DNA from: Diphasiastrum complanatum
Taxonomy: Eukaryota; Streptophyta; Lycopodiopsida; Lycopodiales; Lycopodiaceae
NCBI GenBank assembly: GCA_029204225.1
Contig: CM055102.1
Location: forward strand, 16,246,229-16,310,228
Length of the DNA: 64,000 bases
Reading direction: 5' to 3'
Shown here in pieces: positions 45,801-52,159 of this stretch. Position 1 is the first letter of the stretch, and every line of letters begins with the position of its first letter. A program made the translations under genes and the position numbers. The notes below the pieces were generated by a model. The model made no database searches. It had not been told where the DNA came from and was given only the letters and a program-made list of their open reading frames with translations.

Positions 45801-47536
45801 TTGAAAGCTTTCAATGAATCGTTGGAAGCTCATACTATAGATTACACGATCTTATCCTAAATTGACCGGTATGAAATTTTTGGTCAATCAGGGAGATAAG
45901 GTGGAAAATGTTGATCAAGAAGCCCTTACTAGGAAATACTTTCAATTCTTCACATAATATGTTCAAATTGTCATCTATTGATACCCAACTTCACATTTAG
46001 GCCTTTGTAATGGACTAGCTCATATGGTTGAATAGGATTTTGAAAGTAGACAGTAACAAAAAGAATATATAGAGTGTTACCCAGTGTATTAAACACCCAC
46101 ATATGCAAATGATGACTTTCATTCAGCACCTCTATGTATTTCACATGCAATAGCTAATGAGTATGCCATTTTTGAGTAATTGTTTAAATGCATGGTTTTG
46201 TGAATATTTTTTCATATAACATCAATGACATGATATTTTGTAGCACTAGATGGAACTACAAATCTACAAGGAATATGCTATCTTTAGAATGTTTTCATGT
46301 GAAAATATTCATCTTATCACTCAACATGAGCAATGGCTTGAGTAACTTAATGGTCGAAGCTACTTCTTTTAGCTAAGACAAAAACTTTGGAGTGACTACA
46401 TCTACAAAGTTGTAGTTGTTGATTTTAGATGATTGCCATCTAACCATCAATTTGAGGCTTTCAAAGTAGATCCAAGAAAGACAACAAATCGTTTAAATTT
46501 GAGAGAGCTCTAGCATTAAAGGGATGTCGCCTTTTGGTCTTCTTAGATACTAGGAAGTTCATAATTGACGTTTGAATTTTTGTGAACTTCATGTTGGCTT
46601 TCACTACATGTTGTGCATCAATTGATAATATTCTCTCCCTGAGGTTAGAGTTTAGGTTCCACATTTGAGCATGTTGGTGAACATCTAGAGGCCTTGTAAA
46701 AATTGGGATTGTTCTAGGCATGAGCTTTCACTGCCAAGTGAAGCTTCAGCTCGATAAACAGTGTCGTGGACACTTGCAAATGAGAGTTCTTAATTAATGC
46801 TCATATTTATGTGGTATTCTAGCCACTTTTAAGGAATGGAACACTCGTGCTAGAAACCCAAAAGACATGCTTGGGATGATTGTATTTTTGCCACTTACAA
46901 GTGTAGCATTTGGGCAACTGCCCTAACGTTCACATAGTGTAACAACATTGGTATTCAAATGAGTAAGATTTAATTAGTGAGGATAGCTCATAGTCTTTGC
47001 TAGCATTCTTTAAGCAATTTTACTAACTATGGAGAATTTTGTGTTCACAACATTCTAAATATTGATATTTTGGCTTGGATTGTGCTTGACTAAGGTTATT
47101 GGTGGTGTTTGGAAACGAGAAAATAAAGGCAATGACGTTGGAGGACAATTGGGTTTTCGTGGTGATTCTCGATGGCTTGGTGTTGATAAAGTATGTTGAC
47201 CTAATAAATGATGTCATGTGTGTTTACACTCTATTGTTCTTGTTGTCTTGTAAAGCATGTCACACTAAGCATAATCTCATGGTGTAAGATTTTCCTTACT
47301 ATTCAGTGTTTATGGTGTAACTTAAACAATTGTTTTATATCACTCACTCTTTGTCATTTACGATTCCCTTTATTTTTACAATGGTCAGTGCAACTATTTG
47401 ACTTTGACGTATTTTTTGGATTTATTTATGACGTGATATTTTGAAATTGCAGTGTGTAGGATCAGATGTGCTAGCGGGTTGGTGCGAATCAGGTAGCATA
47501 TTTGTTAGTGAGTTTGTGGCAAATATGGAATCTTGA
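6828..47536 (+). CDS. WD40-repeat protein gene, 12 exons, 5' end missing
   Basis: The twelve exons are listed individually below. Joined, they give 984 nt: 327 codons plus TGA, with no internal stop. Phases at the eleven GT-AG introns are 0,0,1,1,0,2,0,2,0,0,0, and every split codon is completed by the next exon. Beta-propeller blade signatures recur: [34 protein letters not shown] (the WD dipeptide, about residue 183), [15 protein letters not shown] and [13 protein letters not shown]. The order of segments agrees with an uncharacterised transducin/WD40 protein conserved in plants, as I recall that family. WD40 propellers are usually protein-binding scaffolds; no catalytic residues are expected and the partner is unknown. 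Introns range from 108 to 15560 bases, and the long ones hold the retroelements. All exons look intact, so the gene is probably functional, but the initiation exon was not found and expression cannot be judged. Confidence 0.85.
6894..8879. other. Left part of WD40 intron 1
   Basis: Mostly unassigned. On the minus strand 7749-7983 is locally GC-richer and open in two frames, but no family is recognisable and no good splice sites flank it. Confidence 0.4.
8880..10045 (-). mobile_element. Degenerate LINE reverse transcriptase fragment
   Basis: Reading the minus strand from 10045 down: [13 protein letters not shown], then [13 protein letters not shown] (RT motif A region), [19 protein letters not shown], the catalytic box [11 protein letters not shown] and [12 protein letters not shown]. 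After shifts come [17 protein letters not shown] and [17 protein letters not shown]. This is the motif order of non-LTR (LINE) reverse transcriptases. Several stops and frameshifts interrupt it, and the catalytic YADD has become YAND, so it is dead. The endonuclease and the 3' tail are absent. It lies antisense in intron 1 of the WD40 gene. Confidence 0.85.
10429..10491 (+). CDS. WD40 gene, exon b
   Basis: Acceptor TTGTAG, donor GTAAAA, 21 codons, phase 0 at both ends. It contains [13 protein letters not shown]. It continues exon a across a 3535-base intron that holds the LINE fragment. Confidence 0.75.
10601..10676 (+). CDS. WD40 gene, exon c
   Basis: Acceptor TTGCTAG after a T-rich tract, donor GTCAGT, 25 codons plus one base. 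It contains [14 protein letters not shown]. The donor at 10677 is preferred over one two bases before the TGATGG because it restores the phase into exon d (T+AT = Tyr). Confidence 0.8.
10785..10859 (+). CDS. WD40 gene, exon d
   Basis: Acceptor GTGCTTAG, donor GTGAGT. It completes a Tyr codon, then reads [17 protein letters not shown], a clear blade motif. It ends with one base of a Gly codon. The following intron of 9939 bases contains copia-1, the hAT relic, gypsy-2 and the TRIM. Confidence 0.85.
11058..11561 (+). repeat. Copia-1 5' LTR
   Basis: It begins TGTTGGAATG, ends CCTACA, and is 504 bases long. It is clearly related to the copia-2 LTRs (shared GGTTACT, GACCCAAAAGGTCGAGA, GTAACCATGGTCATTTAT and GGACTC-TGGGTCCACTAGG stretches). 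No matching 3' LTR is present, so neither age nor target duplication can be read. Confidence 0.85.
11562..11574 (+). other. Copia-1 primer binding site
   Basis: TGGTATCAGAGCC directly follows the LTR and is complementary to the 3' end of initiator tRNA-Met, the usual plant copia primer. Confidence 0.9.
11575..12164 (+). other. Copia-1 untranslated leader
   Basis: Non-coding leader to the gag ATG at 12165. It contains three AGGGCGC words (about 11601, 11753 and 11889), also found in the copia-2 and gypsy-5 leaders. It is collinear with the copia-2 leader. Confidence 0.6.
12165..14795 (+). pseudogene. Copia-1 gag-integrase chimera with two in-frame deletions
   Basis: Starts at ATGGCTAAAGAATC, as in copia-2. 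Order: gag (UBN2-like, residues about 1-225), CCHC knuckle [14 protein letters not shown] (about 12948-12989), then a direct jump to the late integrase core ([16 protein letters not shown]). Protease, the integrase zinc finger and the first two catalytic acidic residues are missing. The frame runs through one stop (TAA at 13467, GAA in copia-2), then a linker with a 30-base tandem repeat (13758-13817), then LVDLPHG joined to [12 protein letters not shown], so the RT palm is gone. From about 14190 an acidic Ser-rich sequence replaces the RT end, followed by a diverged second copy of the linker ([25 protein letters not shown]). RNase H and the 3' LTR are absent. Autonomous retrotransposition is impossible. 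Confidence 0.85.
14796..15113 (+). other. Unassigned segment between copia-1 and the hAT relic
   Basis: A frame overlapping the copia-1 end stays open on the + strand to 15060 ([18 protein letters not shown]) but matches nothing I know. The last 60 bases are GC-rich and end at a strong donor (TTTTAG/GTAAGT), which suggests a non-coding first exon of the hAT gene. Confidence 0.3.
15114..15538 (+). other. Probable 5' UTR intron of the hAT gene
   Basis: The GTAAGTTTT donor and the acceptor CTTCCTCTTTTGCAG are both near consensus, enclosing 425 bases. No frame crosses the junction openly, so a UTR intron is likelier than a coding one. Two exact TTTAGGG units lie within it (15448-15461), probably chance or a small telomere-like insert. 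Confidence 0.4.
15589..16324 (+). pseudogene. hAT transposase N-terminus with BED zinc finger, frameshifted
   Basis: The likely start is the ATGATG at 15589; the conserved part lies one frame over from about 15614. There [19 protein letters not shown] gives C-x2-C, the central F and R, and H, as in the BED finger that binds DNA in plant hAT transposases. A disordered Ser/Pro/Arg-rich linker follows ([15 protein letters not shown] and onwards), but only after two more frame changes, one at a run of ten G near 16030. The catalytic DDE/RNase H fold and the hAT dimerisation domain are absent. The fragment stops at a GC-rich island. Confidence 0.6.
15954..16066 (+). repeat. Two 57-bp tandem units in the hAT linker
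   Basis: Two adjacent copies each encode AEAGPSH(M/V)GG and then RASST. The second has an expanded G run, which shifts the frame. Confidence 0.85.
16322..16470. repeat. GC-rich hairpin island between hAT and gypsy-2
   Basis: Two CG-dense blocks flank an A/T-rich spacer (about 16359-16378). GTTCCGGGAC and GTCCCGGAAC form a perfect 10-base stem around a 10-base loop, and GATCCGG words repeat after it. The build is the same as the island at 139-355. It joins the truncated hAT gene to the truncated gypsy-2 protein. Confidence 0.55.
16471..17560 (-). pseudogene. Gypsy-2 zinc knuckle, protease and RT start (truncated)
   Basis: Read on the minus strand after the TRIM: a Gly/Gln/Lys-rich segment, the CCHC knuckle [14 protein letters not shown] (about 17370), a frame break near 17120-17210, then the aspartic protease with [11 protein letters not shown] and [10 protein letters not shown]. 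It ends shortly after [17 protein letters not shown], which leads into gypsy RT. The coding match breaks off at about 16480, where the GC-rich island begins, so RT, RNase H and integrase are missing. Confidence 0.85.
17561..17905 (-). repeat. TRIM LTR, 3' copy
   Basis: 345 bases, TGTAATAGATCC to CACTGGTCA on the + strand. Near identical to 18115-18459. Confidence 0.9.
18101..18113 (-). other. TRIM primer binding site
   Basis: Minus strand TGGTATCAGAGCC, complementary to initiator tRNA-Met, one base from the right LTR. Confidence 0.9.
18115..18459 (-). repeat. TRIM LTR, 5' copy
   Basis: 345 bases, the same termini as the other copy. It is the upstream LTR because the primer site adjoins it. 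Confidence 0.9.
18460..19263 (-). pseudogene. Gypsy-2 gag (retrotransposon gag domain)
   Basis: Starts near 19263-19234 on the minus strand. It has a coiled-coil-like segment ([17 protein letters not shown]), then the gag capsid core with [29 protein letters not shown] and [19 protein letters not shown]. One TAA (18895-18897) breaks the frame inside the capsid. Coding stops at 18460 exactly at the TRIM edge and resumes at 17560 on its far side. No 5' LTR or primer site could be found beyond 19263. Confidence 0.85.
19264..20798. other. Rest of WD40 intron 4
   Basis: Presumed gypsy-2 leader near 19270-19800, recognisable only by its position; the short phrase ATAGGGCTGC occurs twice. Then AT-rich intron to the acceptor at 20798. 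Nothing else recognised. Confidence 0.4.
20799..20887 (+). CDS. WD40 gene, exon e
   Basis: Acceptor TTTTGCAG, donor GTAAAT. It completes the Gly codon from exon d and encodes 29 more residues including [16 protein letters not shown], ending in phase 0. The other two frames give either a stop (TAG) or an implausible product, and only this phase fits both neighbours. Confidence 0.8.
20888..21939. other. WD40 intron 5, left part
   Basis: No gene. Around 21190-21290 GATTC/GAATC words cluster, including the palindrome CGGATTCGAATC with one mismatch. Confidence 0.4.
21940..22200 (+). pseudogene. Gypsy protease relic
   Basis: Translates to [17 protein letters not shown], then (after two stops) [19 protein letters not shown] and WGTHVYEFQ. 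Residue for residue this follows the C-terminal half of the gypsy-2 protease about 5 kb away, but on the opposite strand. The DTG active site is not preserved. Two stops fall right after MPLTI. Confidence 0.8.
22201..23370. other. WD40 intron 5, right part
   Basis: A stretch open from about 22997 to 23120 (+) after a CCTGCAG acceptor-like site reads [19 protein letters not shown], but it ends in a stop and does not fit the WD40 gene, whose exons e and f already join in phase. Otherwise nothing recognised. Confidence 0.35.
23371..23444 (+). CDS. WD40 gene, exon f
   Basis: Acceptor CAATCAG, donor GTGAGT. It encodes [15 protein letters not shown] and then a histidine/arginine-rich turn, ending with two bases of a Thr codon. 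Confidence 0.85.
23949..24039 (+). CDS. WD40 gene, exon g
   Basis: Acceptor ATGTGTAG, donor GTGCTG (weak after +2). One base completes Thr, then 30 codons including [14 protein letters not shown] and LVVTEASQ, ending in phase 0. Confidence 0.85.
24264..24424 (+). CDS. WD40 gene, exon h (WD dipeptide)
   Basis: Acceptor TCTGACAG, donor GTAAGC, 53 codons plus two bases. It has [18 protein letters not shown], then [12 protein letters not shown] and [13 protein letters not shown]. This is the clearest WD40 segment of the gene. Gypsy-3 begins only about 165 bases beyond its donor. Confidence 0.9.
24590..26499 (-). mobile_element. Gypsy-3, internally deleted chromovirus-like element
   Basis: On the minus strand from about 26499: a gag start (Gln-rich, then [17 protein letters not shown]), damaged gag with several stops, a protease-like segment ([12 protein letters not shown]), and a direct junction at about 25690-25740 to the integrase zinc finger ([23 protein letters not shown]). 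After more stops comes the integrase C-terminus ([43 protein letters not shown]). RT and RNase H are deleted. The C-terminal part matches gypsy-4 at 63 kb closely but breaks off before the chromodomain. It lies in WD40 intron 8, starting 165 bases after exon h. Confidence 0.85.
26500..27838. other. WD40 intron 8, no gene
   Basis: AT-rich. The first part probably belongs to the gypsy-3 leader or LTR but has no partner copy in the window. One GAGGGCGCAC word at about 27251. Confidence 0.4.
27839..28290 (+). repeat. Segmental direct repeat, copy 1
   Basis: About 450 bases recur with moderate divergence at 28570-29029. Shared phrases include AAGTGGCCAAATGAC, AGTATCAAT, TTACAACTCCACA-like and ATATTGACAATTA. 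Non-coding. Confidence 0.85.
28570..29029 (+). repeat. Segmental direct repeat, copy 2
   Basis: Second copy of 27839-28290, offset about 735 bases, with small indels. The spacer between them is unique. Confidence 0.85.
29211..29378 (+). repeat. 84-bp tandem duplication
   Basis: Two adjacent units starting TTCACTTG(C/T)GTGGCATT, both containing CTATGTTAACCTATAAGC. They differ at several positions. Confidence 0.85.
29379..31096. other. Flanks of WD40 exon i
   Basis: Apart from the 43-base exon at 30083 I see no gene or element; small open frames at 29401-29782 have no supporting features. Confidence 0.4.
30083..30125 (+). CDS. WD40 gene, 43-base micro-exon i
   Basis: Acceptor TTGCTTCTAG, donor GTATGT. 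One base completes the Lys codon left by exon h, then [14 protein letters not shown] in phase 0. A Trp/Arg-rich peptide ending in KYE is expected here between the SDRSITVFD blade and the next strand. It stands alone between introns of 5658 and 15560 bases. Confidence 0.85.
31102..31704 (+). repeat. Copia-2 5' LTR with about 165 extra bases
   Basis: TGTTAGAATAATAAATG to TTCCTACA, 603 bases. The 3' LTR without gypsy-5 is about 443 bases. The excess is a block at about 31475-31640 between GAGGGTCATC and TCATCTCTCTC, absent from the 3' copy and from copia-1. Confidence 0.9.
31705..31717 (+). other. Copia-2 primer binding site
   Basis: TGGTATCAGAGCC, complementary to initiator tRNA-Met, immediately after the LTR. 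Confidence 0.95.
31718..32327 (+). other. Copia-2 untranslated leader
   Basis: Aligns with the copia-1 leader. Has GTAGGGCGCCCATGCTCAA at about 31895 and AGAGGGCGCCCATC at about 31975. A chance 131-codon frame (31808-32203) is not conserved in copia-1. Confidence 0.6.
32328..36462 (+). pseudogene. Copia-2 gag-pol polyprotein, frameshifted
   Basis: Gag from the ATG; CCHC knuckle [14 protein letters not shown] (about 33067-33108); protease [12 protein letters not shown] (33335-33370); integrase zinc finger (HARYGHLNF ... CRGCILGKF) and core ([24 protein letters not shown]: the DDE residues are present); linker; RT with [15 protein letters not shown] and [10 protein letters not shown] (YVDD at 35503-35514); RNase H with [17 protein letters not shown] and TDSQSAI, ending at the TAG at 36460. 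Breaks: one base lost near 32639, about ten bases lost near 34266, and a local -2/+2 change making a TAA at 35818. Everything else is open. Copia order protease-integrase-RT-RNase H is complete. Confidence 0.95.
36498..36505 (+). other. Copia-2 polypurine tract
   Basis: AAGGAGGG directly before the 3' LTR, the plus-strand primer position. Confidence 0.85.
36506..36921 (+). repeat. Copia-2 3' LTR, left part
   Basis: Starts TGTTAGAATAATAAATG as the 5' LTR does and runs to the gypsy-5 target duplication (36917-36921). The last 27 bases resume at 43532. Confidence 0.95.
36922..37332 (-). repeat. Gypsy-5 3' LTR
   Basis: 411 bases, AGTTACGAACG to GAGTCCATAACT on the + strand. Next to it, inward, the minus strand ends in GTGTCGAGGAG, a plausible polypurine tract. 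Confidence 0.95.
37377..42086 (-). pseudogene. Gypsy-5 gag-pol polyprotein, two stop codons
   Basis: 1570 codons in a single frame from the ATG, broken only by TAG (41517-41519, in gag) and TAA (39657-39659, in RT). Gag capsid (residues about 120-280), CCHC knuckle [15 protein letters not shown] (about 351), protease [12 protein letters not shown] (about 444), RT with [12 protein letters not shown] (about 787), RNase H ([13 protein letters not shown]: the usual TDAS is altered to TNAS), integrase zinc finger and catalytic core ([25 protein letters not shown]), and chromodomain ([17 protein letters not shown], about 1500). A chromodomain after integrase marks a plant chromovirus, which targets chromatin marks on insertion. 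The stops and the RNase H change argue that this copy is inactive. Confidence 0.95.
42087..43100 (-). other. Gypsy-5 leader, rich in GGGCGC words
   Basis: About 1 kb between primer site and gag. Open frames (176 codons at 42555-43085, for example) show no domain. Between 42734 and 43058 there are seven GGGCGC words, several as AGGGCGCCC. Confidence 0.6.
43101..43116 (-). other. Gypsy-5 primer binding site
   Basis: Minus strand TGGTATCAGAGCACTT directly after the LTR, complementary to initiator tRNA-Met. Confidence 0.95.
43117..43526 (-). repeat. Gypsy-5 5' LTR
   Basis: 410 bases, AGTTATGAACG to GAGTCCATAACT on the + strand. Upstream LTR of the minus-strand element. Confidence 0.95.
43532..43558 (+). 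repeat. Copia-2 3' LTR, right remnant
   Basis: GAATAGTCTTGATTCTAG to TTCCTACA, the exact end of the LTR after gypsy-5, followed by the AAGCC target duplication. Confidence 0.95.
43564..45685. other. WD40 intron 9, right part
   Basis: AT-rich, no gene. Holds a GC hairpin at about 44609-44649 (CCGACCC pairing with GGGTCGG), two diverged tandem copies at 44908-44961 and 44974-45034 (CCAAAAATATTGA(T/C)TTCTCTTT, then CCAAAGCAC(A/G)GAATAAACA), and a second palindromic patch at 45235-45290. Confidence 0.5.
44609..44690. repeat. GC hairpin followed by poly-T
   Basis: CCGACCC and GGGTCGG can pair across about 20 bases, followed by 13 T. With the GGAAC/GTTCC palindromes at 45235-45290 it may mark the two ends of one roughly 680-base element. 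Confidence 0.35.
45686..45751 (+). CDS. WD40 gene, exon j
   Basis: Acceptor GATGTTTCAG, donor GTACAT, 22 codons in phase 0: [16 protein letters not shown] then HGLDYE. It follows the 15.6-kb intron with the nested copia-2/gypsy-5. Confidence 0.9.
47095..47190 (+). CDS. WD40 gene, exon k
   Basis: Acceptor GACTAAG, donor GTATGT, 32 codons in phase 0. The second half, [13 protein letters not shown], is a recognisable conserved strand. The first half is Lys/Asn-rich and the acceptor is less certain, because the tract before it is weak. Confidence 0.8.
47453..47536 (+). CDS. WD40 gene, terminal exon l
   Basis: Acceptor AAATTGCAG, 27 codons then [20 protein letters not shown] is the closing blade typical of the C-terminus of this protein. 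An AATAAA lies 70 bases after the stop. Confidence 0.9.
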   Translation, partial: CVGSDVLAGWCESGSIFVSEFVANMES

Positions 47537-48099
47537 ACCATTGAAATCATGTGTTGAAATGTCAGATTATTGTGTTCAACATGAACATCTCTTCAATATT
47601 ATACAAATAAATGTAAAATGTTGACCTTTCATCATTTTTTTCTGACTTGAATATTGTCACATTGTCTTTATAGATTAAGGTTTATGTATATTGATTTTTA
47701 AATCAAGCATGCACCTTAAGATGGCTTTATAAATGGAGTCAACAATTTTATTCTTCCAGATAGAACATATTTCAAATCTTAACAACGCGTGCTCATTATC
47801 AAGTGGAAACACATCTTATTTTCTTCTCATTACATATATTTGGTTAAATCAAATTCACCATGACAAAAACCTTAGTTTTTAAGATAGTGTGTACAAGTTT
47901 CCTAAAAACTTTGATTGTGATGTTTATCGATATAGTTTTTTTTTTTTCATTTCTTTTCTAAATTGTTGATAAAGTGATGATATTATTTTCATGCCAAAGT
48001 TAGCCACCTCCCTCCCTGTTCATTACTTCAATAATGTAGCTAAATGAAACTACACATTTCTATGTTCTTGATAGTAGATACAGATTGTGACATTCAGAT
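47537..48099 (+). other. WD40 3' UTR and intergenic DNA
   Basis: AT-rich sequence after the stop with no further coding exon. The end of the UTR cannot be fixed. Confidence 0.5.
47606..47611 (+). promoter_or_regulatory. Polyadenylation signal of the WD40 gene
   Basis: AATAAA 70 bases after the TGA of exon l in an AT-rich stretch. Plant signals are loose, so this is a candidate. Confidence 0.45.
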
Positions 48100-48854
48100 A
48101 TGAGTTTCATGAGTGGTTTTAAAATGGATCAAAGACTTCGTGTTGACAAGTTCAATGGAGAAGACCTACACAAATGGCAAGTTATAACAAGGCTTACTCT
48201 AATCAAGAAAATTGGGTGGACAATTGTTGAAAATGTACTAGTTGATCATGCAAATCAATTTGGATGGGATATTTCTAACTAAAATGTTGTTGCATATGTT
48301 GGTTTCGGCTTGGCCGATTCATAAGTACTCGTGGACCTCACCAAAACAAAAATATGGGGTCACTTGCAATTGCATTGGAAGCTAAAGCTAGAAATGCAAA
48401 AACTATTTTAAAGCATAAATTCTTCAATCTAAAAATTAAGAATGTTAGAAGCTTGGTTGTGATCATGTGAATTGCATGAAGTCCATAATGAACAATTGTG
48501 GGAATGATGTCAGAGTGCTCAAAGATGATGGTTAACTATAGTTCTCAAAAGCATGCAAGTTGAATACAATAAGGTAACCTTTGTATTCTTCCTAATTGAA
48601 CACTTGAAAACATGGTAGTTGCTTTGATTGAAGAAGAACAAATATGCAAGCTATTTTTGTCATGCAAAAATGTTTACAAAGAAAAAAATCATTCTAGAAT
48701 AAAAGAATACCAATACAATGAAGGCAATTTTAAGGGCAGCATTCTCACTATTGTGGTAAGGTTAGACATTGATCCAATGTTGCAAGAAGGTCTAGAGGCT
48801 AGCATTACACAATGTAAGAACAATGAAAAAGAGGTTGCGTCAAACTTCTTGTAG
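48100..48854 (+). pseudogene. Copia-type gag relic
   Basis: RVDKFNGEDLHKWQVITRLT followed by a W and, after a stop, ADS-VLVDLTKTKIWGHLQLH: the spacing of the gag_pre/UBN2 region of copia Gag (F-x-G, W, then a short helix with IW-x-HL). At least five stops and a shift occur before MVVALIEEEQICKL. The zinc knuckle and everything beyond are missing, and no LTRs flank it. It is different from the copia-1/2 gag. Confidence 0.55.
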
Positions 48855-50872
48855 AAGCTTTTTTTTTAGCCTTTATGTGCACACATATGAGTGTCTTTTG
48901 ATAAAGAAGTGGAGATTGTTCTCAATCCCATAATTTGACTAGGGGATGAACTCCTTGAAGATGTATGAAAGTTTCTCATCTTGACATGGATTGTGTAGTA
49001 GGAGTAATCAATCATGAAGGTGCAGGAAAGAATACATGTCACCCCATGGACCTTGAAAGCTTGTTGGATGTTCTAGTTGATGATGGATGTTTGATCAAAG
49101 GGGAAGCGTTGCATAAACAATCTTCACATCTATGTTAACGTTTGTAATGACTTGGTAAAAGTTGTCAATCATTTGATCACATCATCAAATTTAAATCTAT
49201 GATTATGTTCTTCAATATCTCATTGTGCCACATGGTGGTTATTTTAATGTGCTCAACAATCTTTCTTGAGGACTAAGTGTTAATGTGCCTCAAGTGTGTT
49301 ATGTAGATTTGAAATGAATTTTGCCATGCGGACTAGGTATGAGGAGATATCATCAAATTACATCTCTCTCACTCTATTCGTTCACAATCTATCTAAATAC
49401 AATATACAATTTTGTAAAGTTTGAGATATATATTTCATGAGTCTAGATATTTTCATTTATTGTTTCCAATGATGGCAATTTGAAAGACATTACATTTTTA
49501 ATAAGAAATTCAATTAATCTAGATGTTCATGACAATCACAATGATAATGTGGTTTGGTACAAGTACCCAGTTGAAAATATCTACTTGGTCTATTTGTTCA
49601 AATGATGTATGAGTTAACAAAGTAATACTTTATGAAATGCAAATTAAGATTAACGAGCACAATTTATCTTTTTGGTATGATTGGGCCATAGAAGAGATTT
49701 TGCATATTATGTACTTGTGAAAATTTTACTTGATACGATACTACGCTCTAAAATTGTATACTTACATCAACAATAGTTGATTTAAATCCAATGATGGTAG
49801 TATGGTAAAAATGAATAAAGTATAATCAATGTACAACGCAAGTGCATTACTTATTGCTATTTAGTCAAGTTTCAACATTGTTTTTATGGAATTAAGATAA
49901 GTTTCCATTGTCTTATCCATACAAAATCCTTTTCAAATTAATTGTGATTTTTCATTTTGTAACAGGTAGTTACAAAATTCAGTGTCTTCTTCTCTATGCA
50001 AGTTTCCTATAGTCATGCATGATTGGTTGAAGCTAATCCTTCATGTTGGTAGAGTATATGCAAGGAGTGAGTCACTTGCAATGGTACAAAATAATTCAAA
50101 AATGCAAATGGCAATGTCATACTCAAAATGCTATTTATTTTTAGATAGAAAGGTTTATTTTAAATGTATCACTCTCGTACATTTTACAAGATTGTGTGTA
50201 TAGATGACACACTAAGCAACTCATATATCAACCTTGTGTGCATGTTGGGTGACATGGGTGATTTCATGAATAATATATAATTGTATGGGCTTGCAAGTAT
50301 CACCTACATACAAGTATTCAAGAGTCGACAACTTGTATTAGCAACAATTTGCATTCGAACCAATTTTGTTAGGAAATTTGAGAGGATATGGGTTGATGTT
50401 TGTTTTTTGGAGTATCAATAATCTAAAGAGCCCCCTTAGCAAAAAGACATTGTGTTAGGAATCTATATTGCATTATGATACTGTGGATGATGTGTGATCA
50501 AGACTATTAACACAAGATTGATGATGCTTTTCAACTAGATCCATTGATTCTCCAAGAGTCACCTCAATTTTTTAATAGGGCATTTTCACTTTATAATAAA
50601 TTGGATCCTGAAATAGATCAATAAGCTTCAATCCAAATTGACAAATTTTGTGAGGATATTTGAGAGGTTATCTACATGAGCACAATGTCTTGAATACTTG
50701 GATATGAGGCCTAATATCAAGATGTATGCAAATAATTGTTTAAATATGAACAAGTTAATAAGGAAAAGAAAATGGTGAGTTGGTGTGAGCAAGAGCAGTG
50801 AGGTGTTAGAGAAGGCCCTTGTCACCCTATGTCAATCTCTTTCCATCTATATCTTCTCATGCATGAAAACAC
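48855..50872. other. AT-rich region without recognisable genes
   Basis: Possible continuation of the gag relic in heavily decayed form. No open frame longer than about 75 codons and no motif I recognise. Confidence 0.4.
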
Positions 50873-50898
50873 ACACACACACACTTACACTTCATAAA

Positions 50899-51011
<113 letters not shown>

Positions 51012-51103
51012 GTTGTGAGTGCCCGTTGTTGACGGGCAATGGCGGCCGATCTAGTGATGGCCGATGATTTGGAAATTGAGTATCTCTGGACTCTAGACTC
51101 GGA

Positions 51104-51560
51104 GGGCAGTGTCTTAAAGGCACCTTCACAATCTTAAGGGCACCTTCGCATTTCTCTAAGGACACCTTCGCATTTTGAAGGGCAGTGTCGCAATTTTGGA
51201 GGGCAGTGTCACATTTTTTGGTGGGAGTGTCACATTTTGAAGGGCAGTGTCGCACTTTTGGAGGGGAGTGTCGCATTTTTTGGGAGGCAGTGTCATATTT
51301 TTCTAAGGGCACCTTTGCATTTTTGGAAGGCAATATCCCGTTTTTTGGGAGGGGCCAAGGTAGTGTCGCATTTTTCTAAGGGCAGTGTCACATTTTTTGG
51401 GAGGGACCAAGGTAATGTCGCATTTTTTGTGAGGGCAGTGTCACATTTTTCTAAGGGCTAGTGTCGCATTTTTGGAGGGCAGTGTCGCATTTTTCGGTGG
51501 CTAGTGTTGCATTTTTCGTGAGGGCCAGTGTCGCATTTTTTGGATGGGAGGGCTCTCTTT
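51104..51560. repeat. Minisatellite based on GGGCAGTGTCGCATTTTT
   Basis: Roughly fifteen imperfect units of about 22-35 bases, each GGGCAGTGTCGCATTTTT or GGGCACCTTCGCATTTTT with a variable G/T-rich tail. Units diverge in length, so it is old or recombining. It resembles words in the copia-3 LTR. Confidence 0.85.
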
Positions 51561-51699
51561 CTCTGCCTCCGGCATCATTCTTCCACCACTCCTTTTTATC
51601 AAAATATGCACGTTGGTTAAGTAGTTGTGCGCAAATGGGAGAAAAAGCTCCTCAGTCGGAGGCCAACTACAAAATAGGTAGAAGATAGATAAATTTTTT

Positions 51700-52027
<328 letters not shown>

Positions 52028-52031
52028 CCAA

Positions 52032-52073
52032 GATATGTGAGATGTGTGTGTCGCATATCACATCTCACATATC
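52032..52073. repeat. 15-bp perfect inverted repeat
   Basis: GATATGTGAGATGTG and CACATCTCACATATC around a 12-base loop, just after the second AG array. Further CATATCTCGCA(C/T) words follow. Confidence 0.85.
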
Positions 52074-52159
52074 TGACATATCTCGCACATATCACATATC
52101 TCGCTTGTTGTGTACATCTCGCATTTTTGGAAGTGTGTGTTCATGTGAGGCAAGGTAGA

